From DAOMOD01 sp964526035 (lineage in GTDB: Bacteria > Pseudomonadota > Gammaproteobacteria > Xanthomonadales > BPKI01): a stretch of 8,274 nt of DNA. Of this stretch, positions 1-6,749 are shown in pieces (the first letter of the stretch is position 1; each line of letters begins with the position of its first letter). The stretch lies in contig CAZGKE010000151.1 of the NCBI GenBank assembly GCA_964526035.1, positions 1-8,274 on the forward strand, written 5' to 3'. Under the pieces are notes generated by a model. That model was not told the DNA's origin. It saw only the letters and a list, made by a program, of their open reading frames with translations, and did no database searches. Both the position numbers and the translations under genes were made by a program.

Positions 1-422
1 GAGGGAATCTGGTCGGGGATCGGCCACAGGTTGGACGCCGGCACCGCCACGTACTCGGCGAAGGCGCCGTTGCGGGTGACGCCGATACCGATGGTGTTGG
101 GGCACAGATGCTGGCGTCCGGCGCGGCAGTTGCGGCACACGCCGCAGACGATGTGGCCTTCGGCCGACACCCGCTGGCCGAGGGAATAGCCGCTGACCGC
201 CGAGCCGAGCTCGACGATGCGGCCGACGAACTCATGGCCGATCACCAGGCCCGGTTTGATGGTGCGCTGCGACCACTCGTCCCACTTGTAGATGTGCAGG
301 TCGGTCCCGCAGATTGCCGTCTTCACCAGCTTGACCAGCACGTCGTTGGGTCCGATCTCGGGAATCGGTACCTCGTCCATCCAGATGCCGGGTGCGGCTT
401 CCTTCTTGACCAGGGCTTTCAT
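1..422 (-). CDS. tdh: L-threonine 3-dehydrogenase, N-terminal part (runs off window)
   Basis: Zinc-dependent medium-chain dehydrogenase that oxidises L-threonine with NAD+ to 2-amino-3-ketobutyrate, the first step of threonine conversion to glycine (normally with Kbl). The frame begins MKALVKKEAAPGIWM and continues for 140 codons to the window edge; the family is about 340 residues, so the Rossmann NAD-binding half lies outside. Catalytic zinc ligands fall exactly at family positions: Cys38 in TAICGTD and His63-Glu64 in IGHEF. The structural-zinc cysteines are at 93, 96, 99 and 107 (CGVCRNCRAGRQHLC). The start at 422 is chosen because MKAL is the conserved family N-terminus. An in-frame ATG at 434 would add four residues, and neither start has a convincing ribosome binding site. 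It lies downstream of, and in the same direction as, the GGDEF/EAL gene, with a 123-base gap and its own likely promoter. Identity is clear; truncation is only by the window edge. Confidence 0.95.
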   Translation of the reverse strand, partial: MKALVKKEAAPGIWMDEVPIPEIGPNDVLVKLVKTAICGTDLHIYKWDEWSQRTIKPGLVIGHEFVGRIVELGSAVSGYSLGQRVSAEGHIVCGVCRNCRAGRQHLCPNTIGIGVTRNGAFAEYVAVPASNLWPIPDQIP

Positions 423-454
423 GAGTTGGGGCATGGGGGCATACGGTGGGGTGG

Positions 455-480
455 GGAGCCACGCATTATAGTGCGGCTCC
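455..480 (-). promoter_or_regulatory. Candidate promoter -10 box within an inverted repeat, upstream of tdh
   Basis: On the minus strand positions 470-465 read TATAAT, a perfect sigma-70 -10 hexamer in otherwise GC-rich DNA, about 43 bases before the tdh start. No recognisable -35 is found at 16-18 bases upstream, so an activator may be needed. The box lies in the centre of an inverted repeat with 6-base arms (GGAGCC at 455-460, GGCTCC at 475-480), which could be an operator or simply chance. As a terminator for the upstream gene it lacks a T-run. Confidence 0.4.
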
Positions 481-545
481 GATCCCGGGGCGGGAGAGAG
501 CGGTGCCGACATCGCGGGCCCGTGGCTGCGCTTCGGCGACAACGC

Positions 546-2588
546 TCAATTCTCGACGGTGGCGCCCAGATCGAACCGCGCGAAGGCCTCAACCGGCAGC
601 GGTCTGCCGAACAGGAAGCCCTGCAGCAGATCGACACCGCGGTCGCGAGCGAACTTGGCCTGGTCCTCGGTTTCCACGCCCTCGGCGACCACCGTCATGC
701 CCAGCGCCGAAGCCAGCTGCGTGGTAGCCGCCACCAGCGCGCCCTGCCTGGGCTCGTCGGCCCCGGGGTCGAGGAAGGTGCGATCCAGCTTCAGTCCGTC
801 GACCGGCAGGCGCAGCAGCTGAGCCAGCGACGAATGGCCGGTCCCGAAGTCGTCGAGCCACACCTTGACGCCCAACCTGTGCAGTCGCTCCAGCGTACGT
901 CGCGACGCCTCGATGTCATCGAGGGCGCTCGATTCAGTGATTTCGACGATCAGGCTGTGCGCCGGGACCGCGGAGCGCTCCAGCAGCTTCTGAAGGCTGT
1001 CGGCAAGGTCGTGTCGCTGGAAGCTGCGGGCGCACAGATTCACCGACACGCCCAGCGTCATGTCCTGCGTTCTCTGCTGCCACTTGGCCAGCTGCTGAAG
1101 CGCCATCTCGACCATCATCATGTCGAGCTCGGCAAGCAGGCCGATCTCTTCCAGGGCGGGGACGAACCGTTCGGGCTGCAGCAGGCCGAGTCTCGGGTGC
1201 CGCCAGCGTGCCAGGGTTTCGAATCCGGCCAGTCGACGGTCGACTGCGCGGAACAGCGGCTGATACTCGGCCTCGAACTGCACTTCATGCAGGGCCCGCC
1301 GCAGTTCGATCTGCAGGCTCAGGCGCCGCCGTGCCTGTTCGTTGAGCGCCGGAGCATAGAACTGCACCGAATGCCCACCCAGCCGCTTGGCCTGACGCAG
1401 TGCCAGCGTGCCGTTGTTCAGCAAGCGCTCGCTGTCGACCCCATCCTCCGGAAATACCGCCACACCGATGCTGGCGGGGACGTGCAGCTCCATCGGCTCG
1501 ACTCGATAGGGCTGATCGAGAAGCTTCAGCAACCGCTCGGCGACCCGCGTGGCATCGTTGCTGTTGGCGACTGCAGTGGCCACGGTGAACTGGTCGCCCT
1601 CCAGTCGGCCGAGCAGCGAGTCGTCGGCGGCGGACACCAGTCGGTCCGCACAAGCCGCCAGAACACGGTCGCCGACATCACTTCCATAGGCATTGTTGAT
1701 GGCCTGGAAGCGATCCAGCCCGATGATCAGCACGGCCAGACTGTCGTCTTTCAGGCGAATCCTGTCGACTGCCTGATCGAGCAGCGCGGCAAAGTGGCGG
1801 CGATTGGAAAAGCCGGTCAAGGGATCGTGCAGGCTGACGCGCTCGGCCTCTTCGCGCGCGGCGAGGGCGCGTGCGCGCTCGTCTTCAAGGAGCCAGATCA
1901 CCAGACCCATGCCGAGCATGACCTTGGCGACCAGATCGAAGGCGCCAAGATAGGTGCCCCAGGACAGGTAGGCGCCGAAAAGAACCTCCGCGGCAATCAG
2001 CGATGCGCTGAGGGTGAGGCCCGCGCCGTAAACGGCAAACGCCGTGCCGGCAAACCAGCGTCCGAAGCTTTGCCGCGCCTGCAGCGTGCGCAGCAGCAGA
2101 AACGAGGTGGTCAGATAGGCGAGACCGGTGATGCCGTTGCGCAGCGCGACGCGCATCAGTATGCGTTCCCCGGATGCGGCAGGATCGGCGCTGAAGGCCA
2201 GCGCGGTCCCGACGCCGACGAAGATGGCGATCACCACAACACCCGCCAGAAGCCTGCGCTGCGGCGCGGCACCCACGTCGAGCGCGCGTACGCCAACCAG
2301 GACCAGCATGACGTGCGTGTAGGCGAGTATCAGCGAAAACGCCGAAAGCGGCGTTCGCAGGGGGTGTGCCGCAAAGCCGCCGGTGGCCATGAAGTGCGCC
2401 ACTGCACTGCCCAGCAGGTAGAACGCCAGGGCGAGAAAGCTGGTCGACCAGACGCCCAGGTAGGGGCGGGCGTAGACGCGCCAGTAGCGGTGGAACACCC
2501 ACGCCAGCAGCGCCGCAGCCAGGGACTGGGCGAGGTAGATGGAAATCAGGTATTGCGAAGATTCCACGATTGCGCCCGCCCCCTGCAT
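546..2588 (-). CDS. Membrane-bound GGDEF(degenerate)-EAL protein, probable c-di-GMP phosphodiesterase
   Basis: 680 residues. Residues about 10-235 are a hydrophobic sensor region with roughly seven to eight predicted membrane-spanning stretches (for example around 13-31, 48-67, 83-101, 112-132, 153-166, 177-204, 211-234). A GGDEF domain follows at about 250-410 (starts SLHDPLTGFSNRRHF) and an EAL domain at about 425-675. The GGDEF signature is EGDQF (330-334) instead of GGDEF/GGEEF, and no RxxD inhibitory site sits before it, so cyclase activity is unlikely. The EAL domain keeps the residues expected for catalysis: Glu457 (ETL variant of EAL), Asn517, Glu549, Asp579-Asp580 (DDFGTG), Lys600, Glu636 and Gln656. 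Predicted role: hydrolysis of cyclic di-GMP at the inner membrane, with the GGDEF remnant possibly a GTP-binding regulator (known for the family, inferred here). The start is uncertain. ATG at 2588 has no nearby Shine-Dalgarno, while a GTG at 2567 follows a G-rich run. The N-terminal sensor family is not recognised. It is divergent from miaA. Confidence 0.9.
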   Translation of the reverse strand: MQGAGAIVESSQYLISIYLAQSLAAALLAWVFHRYWRVYARPYLGVWSTSFLALAFYLLGSAVAHFMATGGFAAHPLRTPLSAFSLILAYTHVMLVLVGVRALDVGAAPQRRLLAGVVVIAIFVGVGTALAFSADPAASGERILMRVALRNGITGLAYLTTSFLLLRTLQARQSFGRWFAGTAFAVYGAGLTLSASLIAAEVLFGAYLSWGTYLGAFDLVAKVMLGMGLVIWLLEDERARALAAREEAERVSLHDPLTGFSNRRHFAALLDQAVDRIRLKDDSLAVLIIGLDRFQAINNAYGSDVGDRVLAACADRLVSAADDSLLGRLEGDQFTVATAVANSNDATRVAERLLKLLDQPYRVEPMELHVPASIGVAVFPEDGVDSERLLNNGTLALRQAKRLGGHSVQFYAPALNEQARRRLSLQIELRRALHEVQFEAEYQPLFRAVDRRLAGFETLARWRHPRLGLLQPERFVPALEEIGLLAELDMMMVEMALQQLAKWQQRTQDMTLGVSVNLCARSFQRHDLADSLQKLLERSAVPAHSLIVEITESSALDDIEASRRTLERLHRLGVKVWLDDFGTGHSSLAQLLRLPVDGLKLDRTFLDPGADEPRQGALVAATTQLASALGMTVVAEGVETEDQAKFARDRGVDLLQGFLFGRPLPVEAFARFDLGATVEN

Positions 2589-2776
2589 GCGCGGAAACCA
2601 TTGGCGATCTCTCCACGGTCGAGCTTAGCAAGTCTCCCGCAGAGGATTGTGAGGCTTTGTCAACTGCGCGAGCATTGCCACCACGGCTGAAGTTCCGCGG
2701 TAACCTGCGCGCGGCGCCAGGACGGAGGCGGATCCGTTCCCTGCCGGGAGGGTTGCAAGGTGCGCGAATCAACGAC

Positions 2777-3712
2777 ATGACAGGTGCGGATCGACGACCG
2801 CCCGCCGTGTTTCTGATGGGGCCGACGGCCTCCGGCAAGACCGGGCTTGCGGTTCGCCTCGCCGAACGCTTTCCCCTGGCGGTGATCAGCGTGGATTCCG
2901 CACTGGTCTATCGGGGCATGGATGTGGGCAGCGCCAAGCCGGATCGCGCGACGCTGGCCCGGGTTCCGCATGCGCTCATCGACATCCGTACTCCTGCGCA
3001 GTCCTATTCGGTCGCCGAGTTCCGCGAGGACGCGCTGCTGCTGATGCGGCAGGCGATCGAACGCGGTCGGGTACCGCTGCTGGTGGGCGGCACCGGACTC
3101 TATTTCCGGGGGCTGGCGCGCGGTCTTTCGACACTGCCGGCGGCGGACTCTGGCGTGCGGCAACGCCTCTCAGCCGAGGCAGCGCGCATCGGCTGGGACG
3201 CCCTGCATGAGCGACTGGCACGTCTCGATCCCGTGGCGGCAGCCCGGATCGGGTCTGCGGACAGGCAGCGGGTGCAGCGCGCGCTTGAAGTGATCGAGGT
3301 CAGCGGGAAGCCGCTCAGCGAGCAACAGACCGGTACACAGCGGCGGCCGCCGTACCGCATTCTCAAGCTGGTAGTGGACCCGGGTGCGCGCGATGTGCTG
3401 CACCAGCGCATCGAACGGCGCCTGACCGTGATGATGGCCGAGGGGCTGCTGGATGAGGTGCGCGGATTGATGGCGCGCGGCGACCTGCATCCCGCCATGC
3501 CATCGATGCGTGCAGTGGGCTATCGCCAGGCCTGGGAGCACCTGTCGGGGCAATACGACGAGGCAACGTGCTTCCAGCGCGCCCTTTACGCGACACGCCA
3601 GCTGGCCAAGCGCCAGTTCACCTGGCTGCGTTCTGAATTTGACGCGCGCTGGCTGCCCGCGGACCTCGACCGTCATGCCGATGCGCTGCGCAAGCACGGC
3701 GTGAGCGAGTGA
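2777..3712 (+). CDS. miaA: tRNA dimethylallyltransferase MiaA
   Basis: Transfers the dimethylallyl group from DMAPP to N6 of adenine 37 in tRNAs that read codons starting with U; cytosolic. 311 residues, against 316 in E. coli. P-loop GPTASGKT at 15-22, then the DSALVYRGMDVGSAKP block at 40-55 (Asp40 is the family catalytic aspartate), VGGTGLYF at 103-110, DPVAAARIGSADRQRVQRAL at 151-170, RAVGYRQAW at 245-253 and ATRQLAKRQFTWLR at 272-285, all in the expected order. The frame is open a further 69 codons upstream, to 2570, and would even overlap the divergent gene. The ATG at 2777 is preferred because it puts the P-loop at the usual distance from the N-terminus; its ribosome binding site is weak (AAGG about 17 bases away). 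The divergent 188-base gap to the GGDEF/EAL gene shows no convincing promoter. It is first of the miaA-hfq-hflX-hflKC cluster. Confidence 0.96.
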   Translation: MTGADRRPPAVFLMGPTASGKTGLAVRLAERFPLAVISVDSALVYRGMDVGSAKPDRATLARVPHALIDIRTPAQSYSVAEFREDALLLMRQAIERGRVPLLVGGTGLYFRGLARGLSTLPAADSGVRQRLSAEAARIGWDALHERLARLDPVAAARIGSADRQRVQRALEVIEVSGKPLSEQQTGTQRRPPYRILKLVVDPGARDVLHQRIERRLTVMMAEGLLDEVRGLMARGDLHPAMPSMRAVGYRQAWEHLSGQYDEATCFQRALYATRQLAKRQFTWLRSEFDARWLPADLDRHADALRKHGVSE

Positions 3713-3790
3713 ATCTGCTTCCGTCAGCGGGTCCGGTGACTGTAGTATCGGAAGCGCTGACTCCACCGCGGCGCGTTCGGGCGCGGTGCT

Positions 3791-3812
3791 TATTACAAAA
3801 AATTCGGGGTGA
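3791..3812 (+). promoter_or_regulatory. A-rich hfq leader with ribosome binding site
   Basis: The 103-base miaA-hfq gap is GC-rich except for TTATTACAAAAAATTC just before the hfq ribosome binding site (GGGGTGA, 3806-3812, four bases or so before ATG). A run of six A's spans 3797-3802. A TATTAC hexamer (3791-3796) is a poor -10 without a -35. A TAGTAT at 3743-3748 is another weak -10 candidate. In E. coli, Hfq represses its own mRNA by binding the leader; the A-rich tract beside the ribosome binding site is a plausible distal-face Hfq contact here, but this is inference. Confidence 0.35.
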
Positions 3813-3815
3813 ACC

Positions 3816-4097
3816 ATGTCCAAGGGACAGTCATTGCAGGATCCATTCCTCAACGCATTGCGCCGCGAGCGCGTTCCGGTGTCGATTTTCCTGGTCAACG
3901 GCATCAAGCTTCAGGGCACCATCGAGTCCTTCGACCAGTTCGTCGTTCTGCTGCGCAATACCGTCAGCCAGATGGTTTACAAGCACGCGATCTCCACGGT
4001 GGTGCCGGCGCGCAACGTGCGTATGGGCGCGGGCGGCCCGCAGGTGTCCCCGCCGGGTCCGGGTGAGGACGCGAGAGAAGGCGAGGCCCCGTCCTGA
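3816..4097 (+). CDS. hfq: RNA chaperone Hfq
   Basis: Hexameric Sm-like protein that pairs small RNAs with mRNAs and influences mRNA decay and translation. 93 residues with the canonical start MSKGQSLQDPFLNALRRERV. Residue numbering matches E. coli: proximal-face Gln8, Asp9, Phe42, Tyr55, Lys56, His57 (the YKHAIST Sm2 motif begins at 55), and the rim patch Arg16-Arg17-Glu18-Arg19. The Sm1 motif spans about 22-48. After about residue 69 comes a short, disordered Gly/Pro/Glu-rich tail (about 24 residues), shorter than in E. coli (102 residues in all) and ending acidic. ATG at 3816 has a good ribosome binding site (GGGGTGA). Its TGA is followed at once by the hflX GTG, which implies cotranscription and translational coupling. 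Confidence 0.98.
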   Translation: MSKGQSLQDPFLNALRRERVPVSIFLVNGIKLQGTIESFDQFVVLLRNTVSQMVYKHAISTVVPARNVRMGAGGPQVSPPGPGEDAREGEAPS

Positions 4098-5372
4098 GTG
4101 TTTGAGCGTTCCAAAGGCGGCGAGCGCGCAATCCTGGTCCAGCCCCAGGCGCCCGGCTCGGCCGATGCTTCGCTGCTCGAAGAGTTCACCGAACTGGCGA
4201 AATCGGCAGGCGCCCAGGTGGTGGGCGTGCTTCCGGCGCGCCTCGAACACCCCAATCCGCGCTTTTTCATCGGCACCGGCAAGGCCGATGAGCTGAAGGC
4301 GCTGCGCGCGGAGACCGAGGCCGACCTGGTGCTGGTCAACCATCTGCTCACGCCGGTCCAGGAGCGCAACCTTGAGCGCCATGTCGAATGCCGGGTGGTC
4401 GATCGCACCGGGCTGATTCTCGACATTTTCGCGCAGCGCGCGCGCTCCCATGAGGGCAAACTGCAGGTCGAGCTTGCCCAGCTCAAGCACATGGCCACGC
4501 GTCTGGTGCGCGGATGGAGCCATCTTGAACGCCAGCGCGGCGGCGCCATTGGCCTGCGCGGTCCCGGCGAAACCCAGCTGGAAACCGATCGCCGCCTGCT
4601 CGCCGAGCGGGTCAAGGCCCTGCAGGCGCGGCTCGCCAAGGTGGAGAAGCAGCGCGTGCAGGCGCGACGCGCGCGGTTGCGTCGCGAAACGCCGCTGGTC
4701 TCCCTGGTCGGCTATACCAATGCCGGCAAGTCGACGCTGTTCAATGCCCTGACCGACGCCGATGTCTACACTGCAGATCAGCTGTTCGCCACGCTCGATC
4801 CGACCCTGCGCCGCCTGACTGGTCTTTCCTGCGGTCCGGTGGTGCTGGCCGATACGGTCGGTTTCGTCAGGGATCTGCCTCACGACCTGATCGCTGCCTT
4901 CCGCTCCACGCTCGCCGAGACCCGCGATGCCGATCTGCTGCTGCACGTCGTCGATGCCGCCGACCCGGAGCGCGATGTGCGCATCGCCCAGGTTGACGCG
5001 GTGCTCGAGGAGGTCGGTGCGGGCGATGTTCCACGCATCCTGGTCTACAACAAGATCGATCTCGTCGCCATGGCGCCGCGCGTTGACGCAGGCGGACAGC
5101 CCCGGGTCTGGCTGTCGGCTGCGCGCCGCCAGGGGCTCGACGAGCTGCGCCTGGCCATTTCCTCCGAGCTGGGCGACCAGCGCCTGCACGAGGTGCTGCA
5201 CCTGCCGCATTCCGAGGCGCGGCTGCGGGCGCGACTCTTCGATGCAGGTGCGGTGGTGGATGACCACGAAGAGGAAGGCGGCTGGCGTCTGGAACTGGAC
5301 ATGCCGCTCCATCTCGCCATGCAGTTGGCCAGCCAGCACCCCCCGCTGGCCGACCTGCTGCGCGAGGGCTGA
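4098..5372 (+). CDS. hflX: GTPase HflX
   Basis: Ribosome-associated GTPase that binds the 50S subunit and can split stalled or heat-damaged ribosomes in family members studied. 424 residues. The N-terminal HflX domain (about 10-195) contains FIGTGKADEL (57-66), NHLLTPVQERNLE (81-93), DRTGLILDIFAQRARSHEG (102-120) and GLRGPGETQLETDRR (152-166). A coiled linker rich in Arg and Ala (about 167-196) leads to the G domain: G1 GYTNAGKS 205-212, G2 Thr in FATLDPT 230-236, G3 DTVGF 252-256, G4 NKID 318-321, G5 LSA 339-341. A short C-terminal domain follows. The GTG start directly follows the hfq TGA with no gap; a purine-rich AGAAGGCGAGG lies inside the hfq end, consistent with coupling. MFERSKGGERAILV matches the usual HflX N-terminus. 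No key GTPase motif is missing. Confidence 0.96.
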   Translation: MFERSKGGERAILVQPQAPGSADASLLEEFTELAKSAGAQVVGVLPARLEHPNPRFFIGTGKADELKALRAETEADLVLVNHLLTPVQERNLERHVECRVVDRTGLILDIFAQRARSHEGKLQVELAQLKHMATRLVRGWSHLERQRGGAIGLRGPGETQLETDRRLLAERVKALQARLAKVEKQRVQARRARLRRETPLVSLVGYTNAGKSTLFNALTDADVYTADQLFATLDPTLRRLTGLSCGPVVLADTVGFVRDLPHDLIAAFRSTLAETRDADLLLHVVDAADPERDVRIAQVDAVLEEVGAGDVPRILVYNKIDLVAMAPRVDAGGQPRVWLSAARRQGLDELRLAISSELGDQRLHEVLHLPHSEARLRARLFDAGAVVDDHEEEGGWRLELDMPLHLAMQLASQHPPLADLLREG

Positions 5373-5373
5373 C

Positions 5374-5402
5374 TTGCCCAGCTACCGGGCGCTACCTAGA
5401 AT
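5374..5402 (+). promoter_or_regulatory. Candidate sigma-70 promoter for hflK-hflC
   Basis: TTGCCC (5374-5379, four of six to the -35 consensus) and TAGAAT (5397-5402, five of six to the -10 consensus) are separated by exactly 17 bases. They start two bases after the hflX stop and lie 172 bases before the hflK start. This would give hflKC a transcript independent of hflX with a leader of about 165 bases. That leader holds a small hairpin (CCCGG 5522-5526 pairing with CCGGG 5531-5535) without a T-run. Prediction from sequence only. Confidence 0.5.
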
Positions 5403-5573
5403 TGACCTCCATTCCGCGATCATGCGGCCTCGCTGGCGTTATTCCCAACTCTCCTTGCCCGCATTTGCCACACTGGCGCTTGAGGCAGTTCCCGCCAGGG
5501 GACGCATGGCCACCAGGCGGTCCCGGAGTTCCGGGCAAAACGACGACGCGTATTGAACCTATCAGGAGACACC

Positions 5574-6749
5574 ATGGCCTGGAACGAGCCGGGTAACGGC
5601 AAAGGCAAAGACAAAGACAAAGACAAAGACCCCTGGGGCGACGGCGGACAGAATCAGGGTCCGGACGTCGACGAATTCCTGCGCAAACTGAAGAACAGCG
5701 TGAGCATCTTCGGTGGGCGCAAGGGCTCAGGTGGCGGCGTCAATGATTCCGGTGGCAGCAGTGGCGTCGGCGGGATCGGCTGGCTGCTTCTCGGGCTGGT
5801 GGTGCTGTGGTTCGCCTTCGACTCCTGGCATATGGTCGATGAGCGCCAGCGCGGCGTGGTGCTGCGCTTTGGCGAATTCGACCGGCTGATGCAGCCGGGC
5901 ATCAACCTGGCCTGGCCTCGTCCCATTGAGCGCGTGGAAAAAGTCGACGTGACCTCGGTGCGCGCCTACACCAGCCAGTCACGGGTACTGACCAATGATG
6001 AGAACATCGTCATCGTCGACTTCAACGTGCAGTATCAGGTCACCGACCCCGTGGAGTTCCTGTTCGGCGCACGCAATCCCGAGGAGGTGCTGAAGCAGGC
6101 CGCGGAGAGCGCGGTGCGCGGCGTGATCGGCACCAGCCCGATGGAAGTGGTGTTGTCCGGCCAGCGTGCCGAGCTGATCGCGCAGGCCCGCACCATTACC
6201 CAGACTTCGCTCGAACTCTATCGCACCGGGCTGCTGGTCACCGACCTGAGCCTGCAGAACGCGCGCCCGCCGGGCGAAGTGCGGGAATCATTTGACGATG
6301 CCATCAGCGCCCGCGAGGATCGCCAGCGCATCGAGAACGAGGCGCTGGCCTACCAGAGCCGGGTGATTCCGGAAGCGCGCGGCCAGGCGGCGCGCGTCAC
6401 TCAGGAAGCCGAAGCCTACCGTGATGCCTTGATCGCGCGGGCCACCGGTGAAGCCGATCGCTTCTCGCAGCTCGCGCTGGAGTACCGGCGTGCTCCGGAC
6501 GTGACGCGCAAGCGCCTCTACCTGGAGACCATGGAGGAGGTGCTGTCGAACAATCCGAAGGTGCTGATGGATGACCGCGACGGCAGCAATGTGCTGTACC
6601 TGCCGCTCGACAGCCTTGGCGGCGGTTCCGCAGGCACCCGGGAGCCATCGACATTCGAACGCCTGCCGCCGACCACCGTGATCGCGCCGCGCGACGCCGT
6701 TCGAAGCGCGCGCGAAGCGCAGCGGCCTGACCGTGGAGGACGTCCGTGA
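5574..6749 (+). CDS. hflK: FtsH protease regulator subunit HflK (SPFH/prohibitin family)
   Basis: Inner-membrane protein that assembles with HflC into a large periplasmic cage around the FtsH AAA protease and modulates its substrate access. 391 residues. A cytoplasmic Gly/Lys/Asp-rich N-terminus (1-66) contains a KDKDKDKD run at 12-19. One membrane segment covers about 67-84. A long SPFH domain follows (VDERQRGVVLRFGEF 88-102; LTNDENIVIVDFNVQY 139-154). Then an Arg/Glu/Ala-rich coiled coil (about 240-305) and a low-complexity Gly/Pro/Arg tail after 345. The ATG at 5574 is chosen because AGGAG (5564-5568) lies five bases upstream and MAWNEPG is the family-type start; an in-frame TTG at 5553 would add seven residues without support. 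It overlaps hflC by one base, so the two subunits are translationally coupled. Confidence 0.96.
   Translation: MAWNEPGNGKGKDKDKDKDPWGDGGQNQGPDVDEFLRKLKNSVSIFGGRKGSGGGVNDSGGSSGVGGIGWLLLGLVVLWFAFDSWHMVDERQRGVVLRFGEFDRLMQPGINLAWPRPIERVEKVDVTSVRAYTSQSRVLTNDENIVIVDFNVQYQVTDPVEFLFGARNPEEVLKQAAESAVRGVIGTSPMEVVLSGQRAELIAQARTITQTSLELYRTGLLVTDLSLQNARPPGEVRESFDDAISAREDRQRIENEALAYQSRVIPEARGQAARVTQEAEAYRDALIARATGEADRFSQLALEYRRAPDVTRKRLYLETMEEVLSNNPKVLMDDRDGSNVLYLPLDSLGGGSAGTREPSTFERLPPTTVIAPRDAVRSAREAQRPDRGGRP
5601..5630 (+). repeat. In-frame hexanucleotide tandem repeat in hflK (Lys-Asp run)
   Basis: Four perfect copies of AAAGAC (5607-5630) follow one imperfect copy, AAAGGC (5601-5606). They encode the GKDKDKDKD stretch in the cytoplasmic tail of HflK. 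The unit is six bases, so gain or loss of copies keeps the frame and only changes the length of the charged run. Confidence 0.9.

Noticed and set aside
2655..2660. TTGACA on the minus strand upstream of the GGDEF/EAL gene
   Set aside because: A perfect -35 hexamer, but no -10-like sequence 16-18 bases downstream.
108..2690. 860-codon open frame on the plus strand opposite tdh and the GGDEF/EAL gene
   Set aside because: It is the antisense of two well-supported genes, has no recognisable domains and no promoter or ribosome binding site. Long antisense frames are expected from GC-rich third positions.
2570..2776. 69-codon in-frame extension upstream of miaA
   Set aside because: It would overlap the divergent gene's start and moves the P-loop far from the N-terminus, unlike all MiaA proteins; low-complexity composition.
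3831..5339. 502-codon open frame on the minus strand opposite hfq and hflX
   Set aside because: Antisense shadow of two clearly identified genes; composition is Gln/Arg/Leu-rich without motifs.
5522..5535. CCCGG/CCGGG hairpin before hflK as a terminator
   Set aside because: Only a 5-base stem and followed by CAAAACG rather than a T-run.
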